Source of the DNA: Symbiodinium natans
Lineage: Eukaryota > Sar > Dinophyceae > Suessiales > Symbiodiniaceae
Assembly (NCBI GenBank): GCA_905221605.1
Contig: CAJNDS010002214.1
Span: forward strand, 380,512-440,511
Length of the DNA: 60,000 nt
Direction: 5' to 3'
The stretch's first letter is position 1. Each line of letters begins with the position of its first letter. Below, in pieces: positions 23,275 through 45,658 of this stretch. The notes beneath the pieces were generated by a model. That model was not told the DNA's origin and searched no databases. It saw nothing but the letters and a program-made list of their open reading frames with translations. The translations under genes and the position numbers were made by a program.

Positions 23275-26200
23275 CAGCAATCATTTTGCTTGGTCGTTGG
23301 TCGCCGCCTGGCGGACCTGGAACATCCTGGAACTGTAGATTTCTTCATGTTGGCTCTCACATGGCTTGGACAAACCCCTCACGCTCTCCTGATGGACTTT
23401 CCGAATGAACTGTCTGAGTTTGGTTAATCTCACGAACTTAAGGTTTGAGATTTTACCAGCTTTCCTTCCAGCCAAATCTGCACCATGCCTATGGAAGGAT
23501 CTTCAAATTAAGGAATCCAGTGTCGGTTTTCTCAATCCTAAAGCTAACCTCCGAGGGCGCTCAGGGTTACCTACCCAAAGCGGCGGGGGTGTCTTACAAA
23601 AATCCTTCTTCCGGGGGAATGAATTCTGTGGACCACGGGCACCTACCGGCACCCGCCCTCGTGTTCATTTTGGGTTGTCATTTGTTTAGGGTTTAGGGTT
23701 TAGGGTTTAGGGTTTAGGGCTTAGAGTTTAGGGTTTAGGGTTTAGGGTGAACGCCTCTGGTTTCTGTGGATGCCCTGAATCGCTGGCCCTGGGCTTAGGA
23801 GGATTCGTTGAGTTTAGTCGGCTCGCCTTCAAATCACGCAAGCTGGCCTAGCTGGTGGAAACTTCCATCTAAGGGTTCCAGGGGGGCTTGCCGCGACGCA
23901 AACCCCAAGCCCTCAGCCCTAAACCCTAAACCGTGTTCACTTGAGTTGTAAAATGCGTCAATTCGCATGCCCCTGAATCGCGGCCTCGGTTGAGGGCTCA
24001 GGATTCGTTGTGCACCAACTTGAGTTGAAGTTGCAGATTCTCCCCTCCCTCCTCCCCTCCTTGTTTGTCCTTGATAGTGTATGTGTTGCATATGGTGTTC
24101 CAATGTTCTGAGATGCTTTTGATGTGGCGTCACCAGTTGGTGTATACGAATTATAGTTTGGAGACGTGTTGTTAAGCCCATTAGATGCATCAATCCATTT
24201 TGTTTTCCTTCGGCGAAGTGTTCGGGGTGTCATGGTGCATGTTGTTACCCAGTATAACATGGCAGCATGTGCAAAGTAGATTGCTTTATGCATGGTTTCT
24301 CTTATAGAACCCTCGAGACAGGTCCTAACAAACCTGAGCTGTAGTTGCTTACGCTATTTAAAGTTATCTGCGCAGAAAGAAACCTGAGACAGACAGTGAC
24401 ATGATTGAAGCCTCACAGAAGTGTCTGATCGTCAAGGCAAGGTAAACAAGCTAAGAGCATGATCCGTAGTCGAGAATGAACATCACTCCCGCAAAGCAAG
24501 CATGAATACGAGCTGACATTGCTGAATATGTCAATCGTTATTGTGCCTATTCTTGTGATTCTTCCCACAGATGAAGCAAGGCTAGCCTAAGACTGTTGTG
24601 GGCGCGGCCATCGAAATCTATTGATCAAGACAACTTGTTTTCATGGTTTTTCAGAGGGAAGATTCGGTGTTTTTGGGCTCCTGGAAAAAGGCTTGCCTTG
24701 CAGATTCAGAAGCCCTGCCTTTAAGCCAAGAGGTCAGGGCATCGGTTTCAAGGCTGGCTTCAACACGAACCCGAAGCTCTGAAACAACACGCCGGATATC
24801 GGGAACGACTTGACTTTAAGGAGGACCCAACTTGACTTTAAACGGGCGGCCCCCACCAAGACAGGTACAACATTACTGAGGATGCGAAAGATGCCAAAAG
24901 ATCTTGCCGGAGTTTGCTCCTCCAGCTTTCGGACCTCTCCGAGCATGCTTCAAAAATGGGCTGGAAGACTCCGGCCAGGAAAAGACGCTAAAAATCCAGC
25001 AAGTAAAGGGCCGTGCAAATAGGTGTTAATGATGAGTTCACATGCCGGGCATGTTCACGCATGTGGAGTTTCCTTCAGGTGGCCGGGTTCGCAGAGAACC
25101 AGGATTATGGTGTTGGCTTCAATACTTGGACGTCTGGCCAGAAGGCAAGGAGAATAGCTGCTCTAGTCTCCCCATTGTTTGCAAGCATGTTCTTTCTGTG
25201 TTGGGCAAACATTGCTACATTTTCTTGCAGCAGACTTGGGCGGCATCATTCAATGATGAACACCATGCGCTTGTGGAAGGGCGTCATCATCTGGGGCTTG
25301 CTCGGCGCCGGGGCCTTTCTCTTGCTGAGCGCCTACTCATGGGAGTGATGACTTGGAGAAGCGGCGCATCCATTGGCACAGCGCTACAAAGCTGCCAGCT
25401 TTTAAGCTGGTGATTCTTTTCGAGTTGCAAGCAGCAAGTTTCACCAAGTTGCACGATCTGGCACAGAATGCTCTGTAGTTGCTAGGAAGTTTGGGTCCTG
25501 GTTGAAATCGCCGATGACTGCGACTTTTGCAAGCCGGCTCAGTAAGGTGAGTCCTGGGGGCAGTTCACATGCCAGATTGTGCGCGTCCGGCTTTCGTGGA
25601 AATTTTCGAGCTGCTACTCATAAAAAGAGAAGTGCGCATGGGCGCTGCTTGTGGTGTTGCCGCTGCTCGCATGACCATTGCTGTATTGGGGCTGCTAGTG
25701 TCCAGTTACCCTAAACCCTAAACCCAAAACCCTCAACCCCCTATGGAGTGAGCTGTGGACCAGGTGGCCGGCGAGTTCGCTGCCTTCGCCGAGGCCAGGC
25801 TCTCAATGCCGTCCAACGTAGCTGTCTTCAGGTTGTGCGTCCAGATGTTTAGGGTTTAGGGTTTAGGGTTTAGGGTTCAGGGTTCAGTGTTTAGGGTTTA
25901 GGGGTCACCGCGCCAAGGATTACAAGCAAGCCTCTCAGCTTTTGGACCAGGCCAGGCATGGATTGGCCTGATTCGCCCGGCAAGTTGAGACCCCCACTGG
26001 GGTGGCAAAGGAAGCTGTGCCAATGAGCGCATCCTTCATGTGAAGTAAGGCATGTAAGGTGTCGGGGGGAATGCTTCACCAGTCAGAGTGGGCATGTGAG
26101 AGAGCGTGTGAATTGCTTGTGGGAGGCTGTTGACTTGTTCAAGACAGAGGACGACTCCAAAGTGCCTGCCCCAAGACAAAACTTCCTTGGACATGCAAAG

Positions 26201-26510
26201 AATTGGCATGGACAAGGTGAAGGGTCTCATCCAGCATTGTGAGGAGCTGAAGGTGGGGCTGTATACGTTTTTTTGTGCAGTTCGTATGGCAGACTCGGTT
26301 TTGCAGAATCCTTCAGGACTTCTGCGATGTTCAAACCGGTGCTGCTGGCGGCAATAAGTCCGCCGAGAAGTCTTCGGCCAATGGCTACAAGTCTGCGGCC
26401 GACGGCTAAAGTGCCTCACAAGATTCCTCAAGTTGCAAAAAGAAGCTCTCGAGAGTTGGAAACCAAGTGAGTAAGTGGAGGCTGGCTTCTAAGGCCGCTC
26501 AGAACAAATG
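23275..26510. other. Gene-poor stretch upstream of the fusion gene
   Basis: Telomere-type arrays at 23690-23750, 23918-23932, 25709-25735 and 25850-25902. The ORF at 25013-25348 (+) ends with hydrophobic segments (VIIWGLLGAGAFLLLSAY) and might be a membrane-protein exon; no family recognised. Confidence 0.35.
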
Positions 26511-26514
26511 CTGG

Positions 26515-26582
26515 CTCGCTCTCTCTCTCTCTCTCTGACTCTCTCTCTCTCACTCTCTCTCTCTCTCTCACTCTTTTTTTTT

Positions 26583-26616
<34 letters not shown>

Positions 26617-26622
26617 TCTCTG
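26515..26622 (+). repeat. (CT)n polypyrimidine tract before the fusion gene
   Basis: About 108 bp of nearly pure CT dinucleotides with a T-run, ending about 80 bp before the proposed start codon. Dinoflagellate mRNAs receive a trans-spliced leader, which needs a pyrimidine tract and an AG; an AG at 26698-26699 precedes the ATG. A role as trans-splice signal is inference. Confidence 0.6.
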
Positions 26623-26700
26623 TGAGTGCTTTGTGAATCAACATCGGCATGTTGCGGGCAAGTTTTTGGCTCTAGCATCGGCCCCTTCGCACGAAGCAGC

Positions 26701-37526
<10,826 letters not shown>

Positions 37527-38472
37527 ATGTCCAAGAATTCGGAGCCTTTGGCAATGGCAAGAGGCCCAAGGACCCTGGAACTTACCGGGGACCGTTCATG
37601 GACCAGCTCCTGGGCTGTGCTTGCAGCTGCAGGGACCCCCGCAACCATTTCTTCTAGTTACTACTTTGTAAGTCTGTCAGATTCTTTTAACAAGCGGGCA
37701 TGACAAAGCATGCCATTGCTCGAGCACAGTTATTTTCCCAATTCCAATAAGGCCATGCATACCCAGACCGAGTGACTGAATCGACGCCTGCAGAAACTGC
37801 ACCCGACTTCAGCGTCTGGACAATCACCATTCGACAGCTTTCAGCAGCGTGAGGATGAGAAATGTGTGCGCCCGCGCTGTCAGTGCAACGTACCGACATA
37901 CCCTCGTCTCCAGAAGCACAGTTCAGCATCAAGGGAGTGGACAGCCACCTTGCGGCGCCAGGACCGTACTGTCAACCTTCGTGATAGGACTCCAGTGAGA
38001 GTAGGTTGGGAAAGCAACTTCGATGCCGGCGCGCGCCCACATCATGAGCATCAGCGGTTCTGGTCCAAGAACCCAAAAAGCCACCCAGACAGGCTATAAA
38101 TGTATTTGCACAATTTGACTGTTTCTACGCGTGCTTTGCACCAATTGCGACCTAGTGAAAAGTCGGAGCTGCTCGACTTTACAGCGTCTAGAGCCCCATG
38201 AACAGCCAAAACTGTCGGGATTTTTGCAGCCCGTGGAGTGCTGCCTAAATGCATAAAACAACGTGTCGCCCAGGCAGCTGGAGGAGGGGAGTCGGCGGCC
38301 TCTTAGCCTGTGACAGCAGATCTTGGAGAGCTTTGTGCATGGGGCGCTTTTTGGCTTGCAAGCAACAAGACACCGTGTGGGTGTGCGGATCATTCGTCAC
38401 AAAATCCAAGAAGGCTAAAGCAAAAAATGGATCATGCAAAAAAAAAACTCACGCAAAAGTGGAGCCCGCGGC

Positions 38473-38952
38473 ATGACGCGCGCACGCTTGGTGGTGGCAT
38501 GCCGCTCCGCAAGAAGCGCTGGCCTCTGGATGCTCCTGAGGGCGCCCCTTGCTTGGTCCCTGCTGGCCCTGGTAATGTGTGGTGACCATGGCATGGGCAC
38601 TAGCAGCGCCTTCGCGCTGCGGGGCAGCAACTTCGCTGCGGGACTTGGAAGCCAGGCGCCAGACCTAGGCAACCTTCTCTATTGCGATGCTGTGAAAGTA
38701 AAAGCAGATCTGACTACAGCAGGCAGAGACCATGAGCCATGCCTCATGGGCCTTTGGTGGGAAGGGGATGGCTTTAAGTTTGTGGATAACAGCAGTTCGG
38801 CCTGTTCCTTTCAATTTGAATGTGTCATTGACAGCATCGCATGCAACTCTTCTTGCAGCTTGGCACCCATCCTGTGGCCCAGGAACCTCGAGAATGGAGG
38901 AGGCCTCATCCCATCGTCGTGTCAGTTACGGCATCTGGACCAAGTTATGTAA
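38473..38952 (+). CDS. Hypothetical protein with hydrophobic N-terminal segment
   Basis: An ATG at 38473 opens 159 codons. After a basic start (TRARLVVACRSAR) comes a hydrophobic stretch (APLAWSLLALVMCG) that could be a signal peptide or anchor, then a Cys-containing region. No family recognised and no downstream exons identified. Confidence 0.3.
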   Translation: MTRARLVVACRSARSAGLWMLLRAPLAWSLLALVMCGDHGMGTSSAFALRGSNFAAGLGSQAPDLGNLLYCDAVKVKADLTTAGRDHEPCLMGLWWEGDGFKFVDNSSSACSFQFECVIDSIACNSSCSLAPILWPRNLENGGGLIPSSCQLRHLDQVM

Positions 38953-39379
38953 TGTCCCACGTTCTTCATGGCTATGAGGCTCTGAACTCTAGTCTAGAAC
39001 CTATGTGTCATGGACCTTTAGGCATAGTGTGGGGAAAACTTGTCTCTGTCGTATGAGCAGCCAATATGCAGTGCACTACATCTTAAACTTCAAGGCTTCA
39101 AGCAAACGCAAGACCCACACCCAACAATCGAAGCTACCGTGCAACGGTATGAACCCAAATCTATTATAATCTCTTTCTCGTCTTCTGCCGATACCTTGTC
39201 GTCTTGCAAAAGGAGGAATGCGTGCCAAGTGGGGAGATAACCATAGGTCACGAGGACGAAGGTCTGCCGCAGCAGGGGTTCCGTTCCTCTTTTTAGCTTC
39301 CCTATTTTACCCTCGCTTCTTCTCGCTTTGAGCCACTTCATCTTTGTAAGGTGTGCTGCGGAAGAAGAACCACAAGAAA

Positions 39380-39384
39380 CAGAA

Positions 39385-39474
<90 letters not shown>

Positions 39475-39485
39475 GGGGGGAGGGG
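39380..39485. repeat. (GA)n microsatellite
   Basis: About 100 bp of GA dinucleotides ending in a G-run. Confidence 0.95.
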
Positions 39486-40607
39486 GAAGTTAACACAGGC
39501 CCACAGCTTGACCCCGCCCGTGCGGTCACCGAGTTGCCCAAATACTGGGGCGGGCGCGGACGCCCGGGGCCTTGGCCCCAAGCCCAAAGAAAGACAGAAA
39601 CAAACACAAGAGGGGCAGACAGTGAGATATATCCGGAGACAATTGAGTGGCCGAATGCAGGACGGGACCCCTGGTCATCTTTTTCCTTCTTCTCTCTCTC
39701 TCTCTCCTCTCCCTTGCTCTTTCAATCTATACATATCTACTCTACTGCTCGGAGGGCAGGCTATGCCGTAGACAGGATCCCCGTTGTTGTACTTAGCGTT
39801 GCTTCCTCCTGGAAGTGAGAGTGCACAGGCTCCTACTGTTTTGCTTTTGCCTCTACATCTCTCTCTCTCTCTCTCGCCCGCTCTTTTTTCAGTCTTCATC
39901 TTCTCAGTTTCTAGCATATTCATGGTAGCGATTCCTTTCCTTTTGCTCGTCATTTTTCTGTTCAATCTTCCACAGGAGAAGAAAGTCAAGCCACAAGAAA
40001 TCAGGAAAGAGCCCCTTTTCGTGTTTGTTTGTATCAACGTCTTTGTGTGCCTTAGGAATGAAGGAGGTGAGCCTCTTTCGTAACCGTATAGCGGGCAGAA
40101 GCGAGTAGGGAGGAAGAGATGAAGCAGAGGAAACATGGATGCAGAGGGAACAGGAGAAATCCTCCTTCAATCATCCATCTTTCTTCCCATGCCCTTTTCT
40201 TAGTCCTCTCTCCTTCTTTTCTTGCAAAGTTGAATTGAGTGGAAGAGGCAGAACAAGGTGCAGAGTAAGGGTCACGGTCAGGCGGGTCACTCTGCCCATA
40301 ATTCAGCTTCCAGTTGATGTGTAGAAACCTCATCCTTTGAAAGATGTGGCAAGTGGGTGGGGGGGGGGGGGTGGGGGCCTTATTCTTTTTCAGGAGAAAA
40401 AGAGACAGAGACGAGGGAAAAGAATCGCAAGTCATCTCCCGACCTTCTTGGTCTCTTCTAGTCCTCTTGTCGCTTGTATTTGATTCCTGGTCACAAGCTG
40501 GCTTAGCAAATGGATCTTCTTCCTCCGTCTACTCGATTCCTTTCTTCTTTTCTGACAATGGTGGCAGGGGAGAGGGGAAGGAATGAGAGGGAAAAGGGAA
40601 GACTGGC

Positions 40608-40710
40608 TGGTTCTTAGCAGGGAATGAGGGAACTAGGGTCCTATTTAATCCCTTAAAGGGTATATTTAGGGCCCTCATTCCCTCATTGGCTCCTTCCCCA
40701 GTCAGAACCA
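40608..40710 (+). mobile_element. Family F palindromic element, copy 1
   Basis: TGGTTCTTAGCAGGGAATGAGGGA at the left faces CTCATTCCCTCA..AGTCAGAACCA at the right, with CCCTTAAAGGG near the centre. Confidence 0.7.
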
Positions 40711-41048
40711 GAGCCAGGGGAAGACCATCCTCACGTGCTCAGCCTCCTGCCCTTTCTGTGTGCCTCGCTGCGGAAGGCAGTATGAAGACTAAGGTTAGCA
40801 GAGGGGCAAGTTCTCCGTTTCCTTGCTTTGCCGTGTTTTGCTCACGTCCTCGCCTATGCTTGTTTGCCCTTTTCACAAAGGTCTGCGAACAACAAGGGCG
40901 TTTGAAAGAAGCACTTGCGACACAAATGTCGGGTGAGACGTTTCTGTTTCAAGTGTTTTGGTCCCTTTTGACATGCTTGAATCACTTGAACTAGAAGTTC
41001 TTTTTGGCTGTCAAGAGACCACATCCCCACCTAGACGCTAAAGGTCCG

Positions 41049-41753
41049 ATGTACCTAGGCCCTGTATGTAAGGCAGATAAAGGTTCAGTTAAGGTCTGTT
41101 GCAAGCCAGGTATGACAGCGCAAGCCCTGCGAAAACAACGTGAGTTATACAACGTGTTTCTTGCCAACGGAGACAATGGGGATGCTGCAGAAGCGCGCAA
41201 TGATGGGGGCAAGAAGGCCTTGTTGGCCGTGACCTTGCTGGGAATCAGTGGGTTTATAATTGCAAATTACACTCGACAAACTATTTGGCCGTCCTTCCTT
41301 CTATCCGTTCCTTTGAAGGCCTGGAACTTGATCCACGCACTTTCTGCAATGGCATTTGCCGGCGGAGTTGTTACAACAACATTGCTGGAATGGACGCTTC
41401 CCAATTTGAAGGTCCAAGAACAGGAGCAGAACAGTCTGCTGAAGTGGCTATGGCAGGTGGAGTCCTTGCTGGTTCTACCAGCAGTCTGCACCAGCCTGAT
41501 ATCTGGTGTGGCCCAGTCCTTCCATTCCTACCGCAGCTTGCGATATGCTCCTCGCCATGTCAAGTCAGCCTTGCACTTGATGTTCTTATTCGGCCTCTGG
41601 TGGATCTGGGCGGACCGTGGCTCCCAAGCCACCCTCGAGGCGGAAGTGGATTTGAGGACGCTCCACCGGCGGCGCATATACAACGTCGTCTCATGTGCCT
41701 TTCTGGTGGCTTTGTACAGCATTATGATCCTTAAACCAGGCTACCGCCCCTGA
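41049..41753 (+). CDS. Multi-pass integral membrane protein (DUF2269/CopD-like)
   Basis: One ORF of 234 codons from ATG 41049 to TGA 41753; the ATG at 41112 (MTAQALRKQREL) is an equally good start, and the upstream open frame may include an exon edge. Hydrophobic segments: ALLAVTLLGISGFIIANY; an amphipathic HALSAMAFAGGVVTTTLL; LLVLPAVCTSLISGVA; HLMFLFGLWWIWA; and VVSCAFLVALYSIMIL, so four or five membrane spans. The HALSAMAFAGG start and LPAVCTSLISG segment recall DUF2269/CopD-type bacterial membrane proteins, where a His near the membrane may bind metal or haem; that link is by resemblance only. The frame is free of repeats. Confidence 0.65.
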   Translation: MYLGPVCKADKGSVKVCCKPGMTAQALRKQRELYNVFLANGDNGDAAEARNDGGKKALLAVTLLGISGFIIANYTRQTIWPSFLLSVPLKAWNLIHALSAMAFAGGVVTTTLLEWTLPNLKVQEQEQNSLLKWLWQVESLLVLPAVCTSLISGVAQSFHSYRSLRYAPRHVKSALHLMFLFGLWWIWADRGSQATLEAEVDLRTLHRRRIYNVVSCAFLVALYSIMILKPGYRP

Positions 41754-41944
41754 GCATGCCGTTTCTAAAGGCGAACAGCACACAGAAGTACAAGTCTTCG
41801 TACCTGTCAAGAATGTCAGTGCAGAACTCAGCTGCGAGAGTGCGGAAATGGAACGCAGGAGATCGGTTTCCCGCTAGACCCATACCGATGACAATAGTAA
41901 GCTTCTGCAGGGTTTAGGGAGAGAGGCATGGAGAAGAGATGCGG

Positions 41945-42255
41945 GAGAGAGAGAGAGAGAGAAAGAAAGAAAGAAAGAAAAAGAAAGAAAGAAAGAAAGA
42001 AAGAAGAGAAGAAAGAAAGAAAGAAAGAAGGGAAGAAAGAAGGAAAGCAAGAAAGAAAGAAATAAAGATAAAGAAACAGAAAGAAAGAGGAAGAAAGATA
42101 AATAACGAGAAAAAAGATAAAGAAAGAAGAAAGATAAAGAAATATAAAGAAAGAAAGATAAAGAAAGAAAGAGACAGAAAGAAAGAGAAGTAAAGAAACA
42201 GAAAGAAATAAGGAAGGAATGAAGAAAGAAAGAAAGATAGAAGGAGAGAGAAAGA
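41945..42255. repeat. (GAAA)n / GA-rich microsatellite
   Basis: About 310 bp of GAAA, GATAAA and GAGA units. ORFs over it are artefacts. Confidence 0.95.
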
Positions 42256-44590
42256 CGGAGAGTTAAGCGTCGGGCGCAGGACCAACCTCATCCTCCTTGC
42301 TAGGTGGGACTTTACTACAACCTTATCACTTCATAAGTATAGGGTTCCTCTAATTTCATATGAAGGGAGCTAAAAGTTCAACTTTTATTGGGGGGTTAAA
42401 GAGCAACCAAGCTTGTGTGTTGCACCTCCTGGGCCACCTGGAAGAGAGGGTGCGCTCAGCGCATGGAGTTTAGGGCCAGGTGAGGCTGCAAAAGCAGCAA
42501 CGAGCTTTGGGGATGGCCATGGTTCGAGGTTGTTTTTGTAATGCGTAAGGTTCAGGGTTTAGGCTATAATTAGGGTTTAGGGTTTAGGTTATATGTACTG
42601 TTCAAGGTATGTATTCGGTTCAAGGCGTATGGGGTTCAAGCTTCAGGGTGCGGACCTCTGCAGGCACTAACATGGTGGTCAAGCCCGTGGGGCATAACCG
42701 GGCGACGAGAAGAAAGCCTGGTGCAAAAGGGGTTGGTTTCCCACTGCGTCACGTCCCCCCCCGTCACACGCACAGCTAAAGTAAGGATTTCCGGGCTGGT
42801 CCGTGCGCACCATGCTGGGAGCGTGCTCTGGCCCAACGCGCCCCCCCCCGGGTCTGAGCATTGAGAGGCTTTGGTTTTGGTAAAGGCGTCACGAGCTTGC
42901 CACCACACTGCCTGCAGAGACATCTAGTTGTTCTTCATGGCATCTTTGGCACTTGGAGGGGCGTATAGTGACTTGCGCTGTACGTTACGATCCCGTGCCC
43001 AAGCACGCCTGATCATCTGCGTCTTCGTTATTCTGGCAACTTATCGGCAATTTGTGCCGAATCAAAGGACAGACCTCGTTGGCGCTCAGGCCTCCGCCGC
43101 CTGTTCTCCGCACACAAGTCTAGTCCATGACTTCGGCCACGTTCAACGGTCTGGACCATTCACACAATGGTTGCTTTGTTCTTTATAAGTTCGGTTGCTT
43201 TGTTCTTTATAAAGAACTGCAATCTTGCAACTGGCAACATGGGATTTTGCTCAAGGGTCCTTGCGTTGAGAAGGCTCGCAGCAGAGTTCGTCAGACTGAA
43301 CTGCAGGGTTTCGAGCTTCACCATCGCCTTAGCCAGCAGCCATAAAAGATGCAGTGCTTTCACTAAGCATCTGAGCTCATGGCTCGCCTGTATCATACTT
43401 TTTACAATCTGGAGATGTCACAAAGCTTGCAAGAATCGGGCCTCCCCTTTAGACGTGCCGAATGTTCCGGTCTTCGCAAAGATGAGGTTTCCGAAGGGTC
43501 TGCTGCGTGTATGAGTCTACGTCGTGCTATATTCGAGCGATCAGCCAGCGACAGCATGGAGGTAAGATCCGTCAGCGCGATGACCATTCCTGTACATACC
43601 GAGTGAGAGCTCCCCTGTTTCTGCCTGAATGTCGTGATGCTTGAATGAATGCAGCACCAGCACAGGTGTTTATCAACGCATTTCTCCTGCCCAGCATGGC
43701 CTGTTGTTGTGGCAAGGTCTGAAACTGGCGCAGAGACGTGATGGAGGCTGCACCATCACTGTTGCAGCTTTGCGCTTGCAGCTCAGAGTGTTCCATGTTG
43801 TCCATTCGAGCTTGCAACTTGATGCCGCTGAAAATAATGTGGCCTGCGCCTCCTCCCCCGACCCGAAGTGAGTGAAACCCTGCCCTAAACCCTTAACTTT
43901 AGACGTAAGGGACCCTGTGCAAAACAAGGATATCTATAAGGGGCCCTAAAAGCGAAGAACCCCCACCTGGTGCCGCGGACTCCACAGGAACAAGGTCAGA
44001 CAAAAGAGCAAAGCATCGGGAAGATCCTGGCCCCAACCCCTCCTGCCCCCCCCTCCCCCTCCCCCCCCCACCCGCCCTCCCCGCCCGACCGACATTTTTT
44101 GAGGACCCTCACACCACTTCTCCGCGTGGCTGTAGATAACTGGCCAAGTCGAGTTCGTCTCAAACAGGCGGTGCATGCTAAACTCGGGCCGCAATGCTGC
44201 ATAAAAAGCTTCCATTGTCAACAACATGGTAGCCCACGAGGTCGTCATTGTCACGTCTCCGTGGCTAGATCTTGGCCAGTTTCCTGTGTGTTCCCTTGCG
44301 CCGATGAGGTCCAAAAGCTTGCGCAGAGCCTCATCAAGCATGGGCCGAAACGGGTGCCATGACCTGCCATGACACAGCGCTTCACATGTGGACCTCGTCA
44401 GTAGCTACTGATGTTCGAATCATCCAGACTGTTGGTAGTCACTTGGTTTGTGTGTCGCCCCCCTTAAACCCCTAAACCCTAAACCCTGAACCCTGAACCC
44501 TAAACCCCAAAAGGTGCGCTACACCACCCTCTCAGCGCTGCCTCGCCGGGCCTTAGAGGCCGGGGTGCGTGGTGTCGTGCTCCGACATGT
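42256..44590. other. Unassigned stretch
   Basis: Includes telomere-type arrays at 42555-42590 and 44462-44510 and a 24-bp tandem duplication at 43169-43215 (GGTTGCTTTGTTCTTTATAA repeated). No recognisable coding exon. Confidence 0.4.
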
Positions 44591-44594
44591 TGTC

Positions 44595-44697
44595 TTGGGA
44601 TGTTCCCCCCTTAAACTAGCAGCCCTTCATGGAGAATTATAGTACCCCCAACTAGAATCCCTATTAAGGACTCTTAGCATAAGGGGGAACATCCCAA
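44595..44697 (+). mobile_element. Family B palindromic element, copy 2
   Basis: TTGGGATGTTCCCCCCTTAAAC to TAAGGGGGAACATCCCAA; terminal 18 bp nearly perfect inverted repeat. Confidence 0.85.
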
Positions 44698-45543
44698 AAG
44701 TTGTCGATGTTTTTTGTGCCATGCGAGTTACTTCAAGCATCTCAAGCACGATTTGTAACGGTATCCCACCAGGGCCAATGATCTACAGACATGGACTTGT
44801 GCAGCGTGCCCCCGCTCACAGCCACTGTGCCCTAAACCCTAAACCCTATGGTGCATGCAGTGCGGGTGGCGAAACCCTAAACCCTAAACCCTAAACCAGC
44901 TGTGCAGGAGGGCAAAACCCTAAACCCTAAACCTGGTTCACAGTGCAGTCGCGCTCAGTTGCTCAGACTCAGAGACGGCGCCGAGTAAACCCTAAACCTT
45001 TCACATACTCTATGAAGTGGGCGCCTTGAGGCCCTGCTCAGCGCATGTGAACCCAGGAGACACGTCGACTTTCAGTGCTTCGTCTAGTCCTTGCTGACCC
45101 GTGGACCCAGCAGGACTTTAAAATTACCCGCGCAACAGAACAACCCAGTGAATCTGAGAATAATGATGTGCTTTAGTTATCTATCCAAAATGTTGTGACG
45201 AAGCATGAACCCCCATGTTTTGGCACCTGGGCCGAGGGTACTCGCATCTCCGTTTCCATTCACTTGTAAAGTGTGAGCACACCTAGCGCACCAACTCAGC
45301 ATAGACATACACATTGAACCGAATATCGAAACTCAAAGCGGAGGCGCTCCTGGACATCCTTGTGGCCAAGAATGCGTTGAATGACAACGTGCCTCTGTAA
45401 GTCGCGGCAGCGCTGCGGTCGCTCTTCAGCGCTCATGTGCTGGGTGAGGTGCTGCCATATGCCCTGACGCGGCAGACTCAAAAACTGGGACTTGAAGGTG
45501 CAGCTCAGCTGCGCCGGTGTGTCTGAGCCTCAATGAGTGTCAG

Positions 45544-45644
45544 TTGGGATGTTCCCCCCTAAAACTAACAGTCCTTAAGAGGGATTTTAGTACCTCCGAT
45601 TCGAATCCCTTTCTAGGACTGCTAGCATAAGGGGAGCATCCCAA
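45544..45644 (+). mobile_element. Family B palindromic element, copy 3
   Basis: TTGGGATGTTCCCCCCTAAAAC to TAAGGGGAGCATCCCAA. It ends about 15 bp before the first leucine-rich-repeat exon. Confidence 0.85.
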
Positions 45645-45658
45645 AGTATATCAGTTAG

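Larger units (their letters stand above)
37527..40600. other. Gene-poor stretch downstream of the fusion gene
   Basis: A search for the missing synthase C-terminal domain found nothing in any frame. Apart from the possible ORF at 38473 there is no coding signal I trust. Confidence 0.5.

Noticed and set aside
26626-26700. Extension of the fusion protein upstream to 26626
   Set aside because: The frame is open, but the residues do not resemble PGM and begin inside or beside the CT tract; the ATG at 26701 is simpler.
41914-42291. Phe/Ser/Leu-rich ORF on the minus strand
   Set aside because: Translation of the GAAA microsatellite in antisense.
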